A stretch of DNA of 64,000 nt from QVMG01 sp032073245 (GCA_032073245.1 DAMANX010000020.1:35424-99423), one strand, 5' to 3'. Counted from the stretch's first letter, positions 36,503-45,987 are shown. The notes: generated by a model from the sequence alone, not told the origin. Numbers and translations are program-made.

Positions 36503-37868
36503 ATTTCTTTCCTTTCTTCAATGCTTTTTGAAAGTTCGGAATGCCATATCCTTTTTGTTCGTCAGGACGTTTATTCTGGCTGGCAGTATCTTGCAGCAAA
36601 GCTATAAGTTCATTTGGTTTAAGAGAAGAATGTGCCTGCCATAAACAAGCCGCTAATCCAGCAACTATGGGTGCAGCAAAAGAGGTACCATTTGCATAAC
36701 GGCTATTTCCTCTTCCATCAATTACACTACATCCGGTTCCTAACGCTACAATGTCGGGTTTTATGCGCGAGTCTGCAGTAAAACCTGTTGAACTAAAGTT
36801 ACTTTTCTCTTTTTTAGAATTAATAGCACCTACGGTAAGAATATCTGCCGCATCCGAAGGAAAGGTTATTTTTTCCCAAATGTTTCCTCCTTCATTACCA
36901 GCACTACTGACCACCAGTATTCCTTTCTCCGCTGCTATCGCCGCGGCACGACTAATAAAGGCTGTTTTTCCATCCAATAAGTCAGGAGAATAACTCATCT
37001 CCTCAGTATCAAATGTAAAATAGCCCAACGAAGATGAAATTATATCCACACCGACACTATCAGCAAATTCAGCAGCAGCTACCCAATAATCTTCTTCTAT
37101 GGGAAATTCAGTGCGATTATCTTCACTTTTCAATAACCAGTAAGAAGCATCCGGTGCTGTTCCTACCATAAGCCCCGGTGCATTTGCCGCAAGGCATGAT
37201 AAAACTTTTGTTCCATGGTCATCTCCACGGAATACAGTTTCTCCCGGAGATACAAAATTGCGGGTGCCTAAGATATGGAGAGAACTAAATACAGGTATAC
37301 GATCTACATTTGTAAAGCCCGCATCAATCACGGCAATACGAATACCTTTACCTCTAAATCCTGCTTTATGTAATTTGTCCCCCTTTAACATTTCAATCTG
37401 TTCCCGGGCATAACCATAGGGGGCATCTATCTTATCTTCATTGGATATTAAACTATCTCTGTCATCGGCAAAAGGATTCTCCCTTGTTTCGCAGTCATCC
37501 TTTCCTTTCCAAACCCACTTTACAGAATCGACAAATGATAATTCATGAATGCGATTTGCTATTAAACTATCCCTACTGGAAACTACTACGGTGGCTAACC
37601 ATTTACTTTGCGTGACAACCTCGCCACCCATATTCCTTAATGAATCGATATAGGCTTCAGCTATTGGCAAATCAGAAAAAGTGACTTCTTTTCCTCTTAA
37701 CAATCGTCTTTGCAAAGCCTCCTGCGAAAGGTATTCTTCCGGATTTTCGTTTATGGATTCCGGAACCCCTTTCCCATTAAGATAAATACGAAAACAGTAG
37801 CTTTCTCCTGCTGTCAAAGGAGAGGCCAACATATAAATCAAGAAAAATGCAATAATTAATCGATCCAT
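36492..37868 (-). CDS. Secreted subtilisin-like serine protease (S8)
   Basis: The product is 458 aa with a signal peptide (about 1-20), an N-terminal prodomain-like region (about 24-145) and a subtilase domain with Asp182 (AVIDAGF), His218 (DDHGTKV) and Ser396 (NGTSFAAP), plus the oxyanion Asn in SSAGNEGG. The full triad predicts an active periplasmic or secreted protease. No C-terminal sorting domain is seen. It leads an operon of DNA-repair and isoprenoid genes with which it shares no obvious task, and a good promoter lies just upstream (37903-37934). Confidence 0.93.
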   Translation of the reverse strand: MDRLIIAFFLIYMLASPLTAGESYCFRIYLNGKGVPESINENPEEYLSQEALQRRLLRGKEVTFSDLPIAEAYIDSLRNMGGEVVTQSKWLATVVVSSRDSLIANRIHELSFVDSVKWVWKGKDDCETRENPFADDRDSLISNEDKIDAPYGYAREQIEMLKGDKLHKAGFRGKGIRIAVIDAGFTNVDRIPVFSSLHILGTRNFVSPGETVFRGDDHGTKVLSCLAANAPGLMVGTAPDASYWLLKSEDNRTEFPIEEDYWVAAAEFADSVGVDIISSSLGYFTFDTEEMSYSPDLLDGKTAFISRAAAIAAEKGILVVSSAGNEGGNIWEKITFPSDAADILTVGAINSKKEKSNFSSTGFTADSRIKPDIVALGTGCSVIDGRGNSRYANGTSFAAPIVAGLAACLWQAHSSLKPNELIALLQDTASQNKRPDEQKGYGIPNFQKALKKGKKYAR

Positions 37869-37902
37869 TTATCAAATATCTTACAACCTTATTTCGGTTT
37901 TA

Positions 37903-37934
37903 CAAAGATAACAATATCAATGTGGAAAAGCAAA
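37903..37934 (-). promoter_or_regulatory. Promoter of the S8-xseA-xseB-ispD-recG operon
   Basis: TTTG (37934-37931), a 20-bp spacer and TATCTTTG (37910-37903) on the minus strand match the full Bacteroidetes consensus. The upstream element touches the terminator of the preceding lrp-type gene. Confidence 0.7.
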
Positions 37935-37963
37935 AAGCCCAGTTACTCTTTCAAGACCGGGCT
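37932..37963 (-). terminator. Terminator after the Lrp-type regulator
   Basis: The 8-bp stem AGCCCGGT/ACTGGGCT (one G-T pair) is followed by TTTTTG on the minus strand, 22 bp beyond the stop. Confidence 0.7.
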
Positions 37964-37984
37964 AAGCTATATAAATTAGGAAGA

Positions 37985-38452
37985 TTATTCGTTTGGTTTG
38001 CAAATTGGTATCTCACGTTTTACACTTTGACGTAAGGAAATAAGTGTTTCAGTCGATATAACACCTGCAATTTCCTGTATTTTAGCATTTAATAATTCCA
38101 TTAAATGTTCATTGTCACGTGCATAAAGTTTAATCAGCATAGTATAAGGACCTGTTGTAAAGTGACATTCGACCACTTCCGGTATTTTTTCAAATTCGGG
38201 AACAACATCTTTATACATAGATCCTCTTTCTAACTTAACACCTATATAGGTACACGTATTATACCCTAAAATTTTTGGATTTATATGGTAGCCAGATCCG
38301 GTAATTACATTCATATCAATCATGCGTTGTACGCGTTGATGAATGGCAGCACGTGACACCCCACATTCTTCCGCTACATCTTTAAAAGGAATACGGGCAT
38401 TTTTGGATATGATATTCAATATTTGCCTGTCCAGTTTGTCAATCTTTTCCAT
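37985..38452 (-). CDS. Lrp/AsnC-family transcriptional regulator
   Basis: The 155-aa protein has an N-terminal helix-turn-helix (LDRQILNIISKNARIPFKDVAEECGVSR, broken here only by description; residues about 6-55). A RAM ligand-binding domain follows (about 70-150, with VECHFTTGPYTMLIKLY). It would form dimers or octamers and sense amino acids or similar effectors; the regulon is unknown. It is transcribed alone, with a terminator downstream and a TACTTTTG box at 38501-38494 upstream. Confidence 0.93.
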   Translation of the reverse strand: MEKIDKLDRQILNIISKNARIPFKDVAEECGVSRAAIHQRVQRMIDMNVITGSGYHINPKILGYNTCTYIGVKLERGSMYKDVVPEFEKIPEVVECHFTTGPYTMLIKLYARDNEHLMELLNAKIQEIAGVISTETLISLRQSVKREIPICKPNE

Positions 38453-38557
38453 TATTCTTCCGCTTTTAAGATAAGTATTTGTATTCTTTGTATCAAAAGT
38501 ATATATTTATTTTGTAATATATAGCATTCTGAAAGAGAAAAGTAATGAAAACATAAG

Positions 38558-38599
38558 AAAACCGGATGCAAATATGTTGAAAAGCATATTTACATCCGG
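38558..38599 (-). terminator. Terminator after the FKBP gene pair
   Basis: A 15-bp stem (38562-38576 with 38585-38599, one G-T pair) is followed on the minus strand by TTTTCTTATGTTTTC. Confidence 0.75.
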
Positions 38600-38628
38600 C
38601 CTTTATAGTTCAAAATGCAAGTTTGTCC

Positions 38629-39333
38629 TTATTCGACAATTTCTAATAATTCCAATTCAAATTTCAAAGTACTGTTAGGACCAATATCTCTTCCGGCACC
38701 ACGTTCTCCATAAGCAAGTTCTGAAGGAATCCAGAAAACATATTTTGAACCAACCGGCATAATTTGCAAACCTTCAGTCCATCCACGAATCACCTGAGTA
38801 ACACCAAAGACAGCTGGTTCGCCACTATCAAGAGTAGATTCAAATACAGTACCATCAATTAAACTTCCGGTATAATGTACTTTTACCCTATCACTTTCTT
38901 TTGGTTTTGGGCCGGTACCTTCAGTAATAACCTGATACTGTAAACCGCTTTCAGTTGTGATAACCCCTGATTTAGTTTTATTTTCTTCCAGGAATTTAAC
39001 TCCTTCTTCCTTTGCCTTTTCACCTGCAGCTGCTTGCGCTTTTGTAAAGAATTCCTGAATAAAGGCATTTGCTTCTTCCGGAGTCATTTTAGTTGCAGCA
39101 TTTTCATCACGTAGTGATTCTTCAAATGCAGCCATAAGAATATCGATATTAATCGGATCCCCGGGCAAAGTAACCATATATTGTCTGAAGCCGGCACCAT
39201 TAAGCATACCCATAGCATAACTAACACTATCAACTCCGGAGTTTAATTTTACATTTTTCTTGGATTGACAGGAAGAAGCAAAAATACCTACAACAGCAAG
39301 TGCTGTAACTAATAAGAAATTAATTTTTTTCAT
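38629..39333 (-). CDS. FKBP-type peptidyl-prolyl isomerase, lipoprotein
   Basis: Starting at ATG 39333 (an ATG four codons upstream at 39345 is possible), the product is about 234 aa. It has a lipobox (VGIFASSC), an FkpA-like dimerisation region, and a C-terminal FKBP domain (about 135-234: VKVHYTGSLIDGTVFEST, VIRGWTEGLQIMPVGSK, PSELAYGERGAG). It would assist folding of envelope proteins. It follows a cytoplasmic paralogue by a short gap and ends at a strong terminator. Confidence 0.92.
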   Translation of the reverse strand: MKKINFLLVTALAVVGIFASSCQSKKNVKLNSGVDSVSYAMGMLNGAGFRQYMVTLPGDPINIDILMAAFEESLRDENAATKMTPEEANAFIQEFFTKAQAAAGEKAKEEGVKFLEENKTKSGVITTESGLQYQVITEGTGPKPKESDRVKVHYTGSLIDGTVFESTLDSGEPAVFGVTQVIRGWTEGLQIMPVGSKYVFWIPSELAYGERGAGRDIGPNSTLKFELELLEIVE

Positions 39334-39366
39334 TTTTCTATACATTAATATATTACTGTTCTAAAT

Positions 39367-39954
39367 TTATTCGACAATATCTAATAGCTCAACATCAAAT
39401 ATCAACGTGCTGTTAGGCTCAATGGCTTCTCCAGCACCTCTTTCTCCATATCCCAATTCAGAGGGGATAAATAGTCTCCATTTGGAACCTACAGGCATCA
39501 ACTGTAATGCTTCTACCCAACCGGGTATTACCTGAGAAACACCAAAGACAGCAGGCTCGCCACGTTGAACAGAACTATCAAAGACAGCCCCGTTAATTAA
39601 TGTACCATGATAATGGCATTTCACTTTATCTGACGCTTTTGGTTTTGCTCCATTACCAGCTTTTAGTATTTCATATTGCAAACCACTAGGCAATTGCGTT
39701 ACACCCGCCTTATTCTTATTAATATGCAAGAATTCTTCACCAGCCTTCTTATTATTCTCTAATTTTTCAGATTGTAGTTTAGCGAAGTAGTCATTAATGA
39801 CTTGTTTCGCTTCATCATAACTAATAGCAGGAGTATTCTCTTTCAACACATCTGATAATCCTTGCAAAAAGTCTTCCGCGTTTAAATCTTTAATTCCCGA
39901 GTTTTGAAAATTGTTTCCTATGCTCAGCCCTAAAGCATAACTTACTTTATCCAT
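39367..39954 (-). CDS. FKBP-type peptidyl-prolyl isomerase, cytoplasmic (FklB-like)
   Basis: The start at ATG 39954 gives the family N terminus MDKVSYALGLSIGNNF (195 aa). The longer frame begins within the likely promoter (TATTTTTG, 39988-39981). An N-terminal dimerisation domain is followed by an FKBP domain (VKCHYHGTLINGAVFDSS, VIPGWVEALQLMPVGS). There is no signal peptide. It pairs with the lipoprotein isomerase downstream. Confidence 0.92.
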   Translation of the reverse strand: MDKVSYALGLSIGNNFQNSGIKDLNAEDFLQGLSDVLKENTPAISYDEAKQVINDYFAKLQSEKLENNKKAGEEFLHINKNKAGVTQLPSGLQYEILKAGNGAKPKASDKVKCHYHGTLINGAVFDSSVQRGEPAVFGVSQVIPGWVEALQLMPVGSKWRLFIPSELGYGERGAGEAIEPNSTLIFDVELLDIVE

Positions 39955-40168
39955 TTCGTTTTTTAATATTTTATGAGGCACAAAAATAGTGTTTTAATCT
40001 GACAAACAGTACTTACTATCATTTTTATTCATCTATCAAATCAATTTACCTTATATAATAATGTAGCAAGCACTACAAAATCATCAACACAATAGACTTA
40101 ATCCAGGTTCACTACAAGGAATAATTTCAACATGTTTAAGATTCGAAGATTTAGCTACAATGGTGTAG

Positions 40169-40318
40169 GAGGGTGTGTCAAAAGTCATCTATGAATAGAA
40201 ATCAAAGAATAAACACAGAGGTGTGGACACACAGAGTCTTGATTTTCAAATAATGAAAAACTCTGTGCCTCCGTGGCTCTGTGTTTAAATTAAGATTTCA
40301 GGCTTTTGATACACCCTC
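40169..40318. repeat. 150-bp MITE-like element
   Basis: The gap 39955-40828 has no gene. It contains this element with 16-bp terminal inverted repeats (GAGGGTGTGTCAAAAG and CTTTTGATACACCCTC, one mismatch). An inner inverted repeat is built on AACACAGAGG.GTGG...CACAGAG. TA flanks both ends, a possible target duplication. A further hairpin GAGACAGGGC/GCCCTGCCTC lies at 40362-40383. The last 400 bp before the next gene are A/C-rich on this strand. Confidence 0.65.
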
Positions 40319-40828
40319 TAGTGTAAGCAATACTAATTAAATAAATATTTTGTTCCAGAGAGAGACAGGGCAAGCCCTGCCTCTACCATCGTCGCTATAT
40401 CCCCAAATTATCCTCTATTTAAAAATTATATATAGTATCCACAGCTAAAAATAATAATTCATAAACCACAAAAATATATACACCATCCCAATCGACACAA
40501 ATACCACCCCTCCAAAACACTCAAGAACCCCATAAAACAAACAAAGCACAAGACAATCACACCGCAATATGACATCCGCGCATCGCATGCAAATAGATCA
40601 GTCAAACAAAATTCTTATTTTCCAGAACAAAAATAAAGGTATTTATATCACATTCAAAAACATTTTTACACATTGATTATCAATGCTTTAATACGTTTAA
40701 ATAAAAATCAAACAAGAATAAATGAAATGTTTAACATATTTTAAGTATATCAAAACGAACATTATTAGCCTTTGTCTGTTTTATAGGTGTAACGAAACAA
40801 TTAAGTAGACTTTTTAAAATTCAACGAT

Positions 40829-42013
40829 ATGAACAACTTTACAACATCAACAGCAAATAAGGGAATAACTTCAAAAGTTATCATTATACTTTTCGCATTG
40901 GTTAGTTTCATTCAAGGAACATCAGCTAAAGAAGTTCAAAGCATCAATTCAAAAAATATTGATGTCATTTTTTACGACACAAAGGATCAGGGTAAAATTC
41001 CTTACAAATATAATTTAAGCAACTGGCCACTGGAAGGAAAACAAGCCATCATGGAAGCAATGGAAATTGTGGACAACACTCTAAATCTTACAAATAAGAT
41101 GACAGTTGCTGTTATCTGGACTGCAGATTTAGTAAAGAACAATACGTTAGGCGAAGCATATAGTAACTATATCGACGTATCAGATGTAAAAGGCTTTAAA
41201 GAAATTGATAATAAATTCAAATATCCACAAGAACTAATAAACCAATTAGTGGGTGGAAACCAATATGGTGGCGCCAATGTTACAATTGCTTTCAATTCTA
41301 AAACTGACTGGTGTTTTTCTTCCGTAGAAGAACCTCTTTACAACCAACAAGATTTAATTACAGTAACATTACACGAACTTGCTCACGGAATTGGTATCAG
41401 CAGCAGCTTTACAAAGAAGAATGAAACAATGCCATATATCTATGATAAATATATTATCAATGGAAACGGAACTTCACTTGTATCTAATTCAGCAACTAGA
41501 GCTTCAGAAAATGTAGCACTTAACACAGGTAACCTTTATTTTGGAGGAACAAACGCAACAGTTGCAAACAATGGCGATCCTATCAAATTGCACGCTCCAC
41601 ACAGCCTAAGCTCTGCAAGCCTTTGTCACTTTGATAGAGAATATACACACGACGAAGAAGGAAGATTGTTAATTCCTGGAACAACTTACGGTGTTAGCAC
41701 TAGATATTTTGGAAATTTCACTTTAGCTGTTCTTAAAGATTTGGGTTGGTCTATTAAAAGTGCTACAAGATCTGATGATTCTTACTCAGTTGAAAATGAA
41801 ATGCTAATGGCTAACAATATCAAAGTAAACACAACAAGCGGATCTATAAACATTGACAACACAAATAATGACAACGTACATGTGGCTATCTATACAATAT
41901 CAGGTAAATTGGTAAAAAATGAGATGGTCTATGGATCAGGATCTATCCAAGTAAATGCAAATGAAATATATGTTGTAAAAATCAACAACAAAACATACAA
42001 AGTTAGAGCATAA
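40829..42013 (+). CDS. Secreted zinc-metalloprotease-like protein
   Basis: The product is 394 aa with a signal peptide (about residues 16-33) and the zinc motif HELAHGIGIS (182-191). It lacks the third metzincin histidine at the usual place; a later His in SASLCHFDREY may serve. The pattern HELAHG...YDKY..NGNGTSL...LKDLGW is typical of a family of secreted bacterial metalloproteins. The C-terminal 80 residues (VAIYTISGKLVKNEM...IYVVKINNKTYKVRA region) look like a type IX secretion sorting domain, but no secretion genes are in this window. It stands alone between two long gene-free A/C-rich stretches and has its own terminator. Confidence 0.8.
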   Translation: MNNFTTSTANKGITSKVIIILFALVSFIQGTSAKEVQSINSKNIDVIFYDTKDQGKIPYKYNLSNWPLEGKQAIMEAMEIVDNTLNLTNKMTVAVIWTADLVKNNTLGEAYSNYIDVSDVKGFKEIDNKFKYPQELINQLVGGNQYGGANVTIAFNSKTDWCFSSVEEPLYNQQDLITVTLHELAHGIGISSSFTKKNETMPYIYDKYIINGNGTSLVSNSATRASENVALNTGNLYFGGTNATVANNGDPIKLHAPHSLSSASLCHFDREYTHDEEGRLLIPGTTYGVSTRYFGNFTLAVLKDLGWSIKSATRSDDSYSVENEMLMANNIKVNTTSGSINIDNTNNDNVHVAIYTISGKLVKNEMVYGSGSIQVNANEIYVVKINNKTYKVRA

Positions 42014-42058
42014 TTTTTTTCTAACTTATAAACAAGAAGAAGAAGTGTGAATAGTCAG

Positions 42059-42087
42059 GGCGTGCCATAGTTGGCACGCCTTTTTTA
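42059..42087 (+). terminator. Terminator of the metalloprotease gene
   Basis: A perfect 9-bp stem GGCGTGCCA/TGGCACGCC with a 4-base loop is followed by TTTTTT. Confidence 0.9.
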
Positions 42088-42661
42088 TTATACTCCTATA
42101 AATAGGACACCCTTATCTATGGCATATCTCATATTTGCATATTTCAAAAAAAACTAACCGCAAACTAAATAGACAATTCTTATTGATAGAAAAACCAACT
42201 CAGCTGATAGGTCCGTCGATTAAAATATGACACATTTACCCACTTATTTGAGAACAAACAAGAGCGGCAATCCTATCATGGTAAAAACCCCACCACAAAT
42301 AGACATTTATACACCCATTAAAACCAAGTCATTTCTATCGCGAGAGTAATTCCATCCATTCGCGACACGAACACCACAATAAAGACAGCAACAGAATAGT
42401 TTCTCACGACACCACCTGCAAACAACAATACAAACACCGATGATGGATGTTTCTATCATCAAATAAAAACATATTCAATTCGTGCTTATAACTTTGATAA
42501 AAAAATAACCGGATCAACTATTATTACGTATTAATAATGAACCGAAATTGTAAAAAGTAAATTGCATATCCACATTAAATGAAATAGACTACTCCATTAA
42601 ACCGAAAAAAAAATCTATTTAACGGAATAATTTCCCTGTTTAATAGGATTTGGATAAAGAC
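42088..42661. other. Gene-free A/C-rich stretch
   Basis: No coding frame or RNA gene is recognisable. The plus strand is rich in A and C and poor in G (clearest about 42160-42460), matching the stretch upstream of the metalloprotease gene (about 40440-40640). Confidence 0.5.
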
Positions 42662-42696
42662 AAAAAAAAACGGATGGAATAACTTCCATCCGTTTT
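42662..42696 (-). terminator. Terminator of the HU-like (pseudo)gene
   Basis: CGGATGGAA (42671-42679) pairs with TTCCATCCG (42684-42692), with A and T runs on both sides. On the minus strand it ends in TTTTTTTTT. Confidence 0.85.
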
Positions 42697-42746
42697 AATT
42701 TTTACAATAGATCATCGATATAAATACCCGCTTCTGTATAGTTTAT

Positions 42747-43187
42747 TCAAAAGGTTTCGGGATCTTGCTTGTTACCGTCGCTATCCGTATAATCAATCTT
42801 GACAGGCGCCATCCTATTTATCGAAACTCCTCTGAGGAAATTCTTTAACAATCTACCCGGAACAAAATTAATTTTACGCAGGTAGATGCTTTCAGCGTTA
42901 GCAGCTTCTTCAGTATCTTGTGCTTTAGCCCGAATTCCTGGACGCATTATGCCAAACTCTCCTTATTGAACACTGTGTCCCATTTCCAGGTTATTTACCA
43001 TAACATCAAGTAATCCGTCTATTACAAGATTAACTGTGCCACGATGTGCACCGCATATCTGTGTCACCTGAGATCGCACTTTATCAAAAGTTAAAATACC
43101 AGTTGTTACCGGCTTAACTACATAACGCAGGGTTTTGGATTCGTCAAAACCAAAGATTTGTTTTACTACTTTGTATTGCAAACTCAT
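42747..43187 (-). pseudogene. HU-HIG family DNA-binding protein interrupted by a stop codon
   Basis: Two open frames of 74 and 66 aa lie in the same frame, separated by a single TAA (42965-42963). Joined, they give about 145 aa of an HU-like protein: SLQYKVVKQIFGF at the start, IDGLLDVMVNNLEMGHSVQ, then GEFGIMRPGIRAK and KINFVPGRLLKNFL. The family normally has V.LGEFG at this spot, so the stop most simply arose from TTA (Leu) to TAA. These proteins bind DNA or shape the nucleoid in Bacteroidetes. It could also be a sequencing error or suppressed stop. Confidence 0.8.
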
Positions 43188-43340
43188 AATTCATTTTTTT
43201 GAAACATAACGAATTACAACTTTACAAACCGGCCGTGATTTTGCATGAAGTATATTCATTCGTTTCTGATTATTAATTAAAATATTTCTCTGCGTTAACG
43301 CATGACAAATATAAGTTTAGAAAATAATCAAATCGCCTTA

Positions 43341-43404
43341 TGTGGACTTACGAGGACTTACGAGGATTTACATGGATTTATGAGGACTTATAAAGACTTA
43401 TGAG
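43341..43404. repeat. Tandem 10-bp repeat, six copies
   Basis: Within the 309-bp gap 43188-43496, units such as TGTGGACTTA, CGAGGACTTA, CGAGGATTTA, CATGGATTTA, TGAGGACTTA and TAAAGACTTA follow each other with an exact 10-bp period. A candidate -7 box for the HU-like gene (TATATTTG) lies at 43313-43306. Confidence 0.85.
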
Positions 43405-43422
43405 TTATTCAAACTATTTGAC

Positions 43423-43448
43423 AAAAAAAGCTCCCTAAAAAGGGAGCT
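43423..43448 (-). terminator. Terminator of the aminotransferase gene
   Basis: The 8-bp stem AGCTCCCT/AGGGAGCT with an AAAA loop is followed on the minus strand by a T run. Confidence 0.9.
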
Positions 43449-43496
43449 TATATTTTCTTAATAATTACGACCGTAATAATAGCTACTTATTTACTC

Positions 43497-44690
43497 TTAT
43501 TTTAATGCAGCCAATGACTCTTTAATACGGCGAATCGCTTCGATCAGATTTTCATCAGAAGTTGCATAAGAGAAACGCAGACATTTTGGGGCTCCGAAAG
43601 CAGCACCACCAACAGTTGCCACATGACCAACTTCAAGAAGATACATTGCTAAATCAGCTGCGTCATTTATTTTACGGTCGCCAAAACTCTTTCCAAAATA
43701 AAAATCTACTTCTGGGAACAAATAGAAAGCACCCTGAGGTATATTCAATTTCATTTCAGGAATTCCTTTACATAATTCTACCACAAGGTCACGTCTACGC
43801 AGAAAAGCTTGTCTCATTTCTGCAACACAACTTTGATCGCCTGAAAATGCAGCTACAGACGCTTTCTGAGCAATCGAGCATGGACCAGAAGTATATTGGC
43901 CTTGTAGCTTATTGCATGCTTTTGCAATCCATAATGGACCTGCCATAAACCCTATACGCCAACCGGTCATAGCATACGCTTTGGACACACCATTAATGAC
44001 AACTACGCGATCTTTGATCTCTGCAAATTGAGCAATACTCTCATGTTTTCCAATATAATTAATATGCTCATAAATTTCATCGGCAATAACAATTACATTT
44101 GGATATTTTGCTAATACTCCGGCTAAACTTTTTAATTCGTCGAAAGTATAAACACTTCCTGTAGGATTAGAAGGAGAACAAAGAATTAATGCTTTCGTTC
44201 TAGGAGTTATTGCATCTTCAAGTTGTTTTGCTGTAATTTTGAAATCCTGATCAATACCAGCTTCAACTATTATATTTGTACCTTCTGCCAACTTAACCAT
44301 TTCTACATAGCTCACCCAATAAGGAGCCGGAACAATAACTTCATCTCCAGGTCCTACTATACTCAACAGAACATTGCATACTGACTGTTTTGCTCCACCA
44401 CTTACAATAATTTGATCGGGCGTATAGTCCAAATCGTTCTCGCGTTTTAATTTATCAACGATCGCTTTACGAAGATCCATATAACCCGGTACAGGAGAAT
44501 AAAAAGAGAAATTGTCGTCAATTGCTGTCTTCGCTGCCTCTTTAATATGATCCGGAGTAAAAAAATCCGGTTCTCCAACACTTAAATTGATCACGTCGAT
44601 ACCTTGAGCCTTTAATTCCTGGCTCTTTTGCGACATCGCCAGCGTTTCCGATGGCGACAAACTTGCTAAACGATCTGAAACTTGTGTCAT
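43497..44690 (-). CDS. aspC: Aspartate aminotransferase (class I PLP enzyme)
   Basis: This 397-aa aminotransferase interconverts aspartate and 2-oxoglutarate with oxaloacetate and glutamate. Landmarks are NLSVGEPDFFTPDHI near the start, CSPSNPTGSVY, ADEIYEHI, and the PLP lysine in NGVSKAYAMTGWRIGF. Closest in pattern to the class Ib (Thermus/Bacillus-type) enzymes. It has its own promoter (44729-44759) and terminator. Substrate range could include other amino acids such as prephenate. Confidence 0.93.
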   Translation of the reverse strand: MTQVSDRLASLSPSETLAMSQKSQELKAQGIDVINLSVGEPDFFTPDHIKEAAKTAIDDNFSFYSPVPGYMDLRKAIVDKLKRENDLDYTPDQIIVSGGAKQSVCNVLLSIVGPGDEVIVPAPYWVSYVEMVKLAEGTNIIVEAGIDQDFKITAKQLEDAITPRTKALILCSPSNPTGSVYTFDELKSLAGVLAKYPNVIVIADEIYEHINYIGKHESIAQFAEIKDRVVVINGVSKAYAMTGWRIGFMAGPLWIAKACNKLQGQYTSGPCSIAQKASVAAFSGDQSCVAEMRQAFLRRRDLVVELCKGIPEMKLNIPQGAFYLFPEVDFYFGKSFGDRKINDAADLAMYLLEVGHVATVGGAAFGAPKCLRFSYATSDENLIEAIRRIKESLAALK

Positions 44691-44728
44691 GACACTGCTA
44701 TTTGTTAGTTGTTTGTATAATTACACGA

Positions 44729-44759
44729 CAAAATTAGTCAATATTTGGATTTTAATCAA
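44729..44759 (-). promoter_or_regulatory. Promoter of the aminotransferase gene
   Basis: TTG (44759-44757), a 20-bp spacer and TAATTTTG (44736-44729) on the minus strand, 39 bp before the ATG. Confidence 0.7.
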
Positions 44760-44769
44760 CAATTTGCAA

Positions 44770-45987
44770 TTATTTAATATTATGTAATTGATGACCCATC
44801 CGTTCTTTTTTTGTCTTTAAATAAAATTCATTGTAAGAATTAGGAGTGACCTCAATAGGAACGTTCTCTACCACTGATAAACCGTATGCTTCGAGCCCTA
44901 CCCGCTTTACCGGATTATTAGTCATTAAGCGCATTTGCGACACTCCGAGATGTCTTAGAATCTGCGCACCTACACCGTAGTCACGTTCATCCGCCTGATG
45001 TCCTAAATGCAAGTTTGCATCAACAGTATCAAGTCCGTTTTCCTGCAACTTATAGGCTTTCATTTTTTCCATCAAACCTATTCCACGTCCTTCCTGATTG
45101 AGATACACAACTACCCCTTTTCCTTCTTCTTCAATAAGACGGATAGCTTTATGCAATTGCTCACCACATTCACAACGCATAGAACCAAAAATATCTCCTG
45201 TTGCACACGAAGAATGAACACGGACTAAAATGGGTTCGTCTTTATCAAACTTTCCTTTAATCAATGCAATATGCTCCAACCCATTACTCTTCTGCCGGAA
45301 AGGAATCAGTCGAAAATGGCCATATTCCGTAGGCATATCAACCTCTTCACCCTGCTCAACAATTGATTCAGTTTGTAGACGATAAGCTATAAGGTCTTTT
45401 ATTGTAATAATTTTTATTCCAAATTTTTCCGAAACTTTTATAAGATCCGGCAATCGTGCCATTGTACCATCTTCATTTATAATCTCGATTAACGCTCCAG
45501 CCGGATAAAGTCCAGCCAAACGAGCTAAATCTACAGCTGCTTCAGTATGCCCTGAACGGCGTAAAACCCCTCTGGAACGTGCTCTCAAGGGATTTACATG
45601 ACCAGGGCGCCCTAGATCTGAAGGCTTGGTTTCAGGATTAGCCAACGCTAAGATTGTTTGTGCACGATCATACATAGAAACTCCGGTAGTACATCCACCA
45701 CCCAATTTATCAACGGTAACGGTAAAAGGAGTTTCAAGAATAGAAGTATTATGAGGAACCTGCATATCCAATTCTAACTCCAGACAGCGTTCTTCGGTGA
45801 TCGGAGCACATAACACACCACGTCCCTCAGTCATCATAAAGTTTACCTTTTCCGGGGTAATTTTCTCAGCAGCTATAATAAAATCGCCTTCATTTTCGCG
45901 ATCTTCGTCATCGACGACAATTAAAAATTTTCCTTCACGGAAATCTTCAATAGCTTCTTCTATTGTATTTAATTTTATTTCAGCCAT
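44770..45987 (-). CDS. ribBA: Bifunctional riboflavin biosynthesis protein RibBA
   Basis: Starting at ATG 45987 (MAEIKLNTIEEAIED) the product is 405 aa. The N-terminal half is 3,4-dihydroxy-2-butanone 4-phosphate synthase (VDDEDRENEGDF, RRSGHTEAAVDL). The C-terminal half is GTP cyclohydrolase II with zinc cysteines in HSSCATGDIFGSMRCECG and NQEGRGIGL. Together they make both riboflavin precursors. A -7 box TACTTTTG (46022-46015) lies just upstream. I saw no FMN riboswitch. Confidence 0.96.
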   Translation of the reverse strand: MAEIKLNTIEEAIEDFREGKFLIVVDDEDRENEGDFIIAAEKITPEKVNFMMTEGRGVLCAPITEERCLELELDMQVPHNTSILETPFTVTVDKLGGGCTTGVSMYDRAQTILALANPETKPSDLGRPGHVNPLRARSRGVLRRSGHTEAAVDLARLAGLYPAGALIEIINEDGTMARLPDLIKVSEKFGIKIITIKDLIAYRLQTESIVEQGEEVDMPTEYGHFRLIPFRQKSNGLEHIALIKGKFDKDEPILVRVHSSCATGDIFGSMRCECGEQLHKAIRLIEEEGKGVVVYLNQEGRGIGLMEKMKAYKLQENGLDTVDANLHLGHQADERDYGVGAQILRHLGVSQMRLMTNNPVKRVGLEAYGLSVVENVPIEVTPNSYNEFYLKTKKERMGHQLHNIK

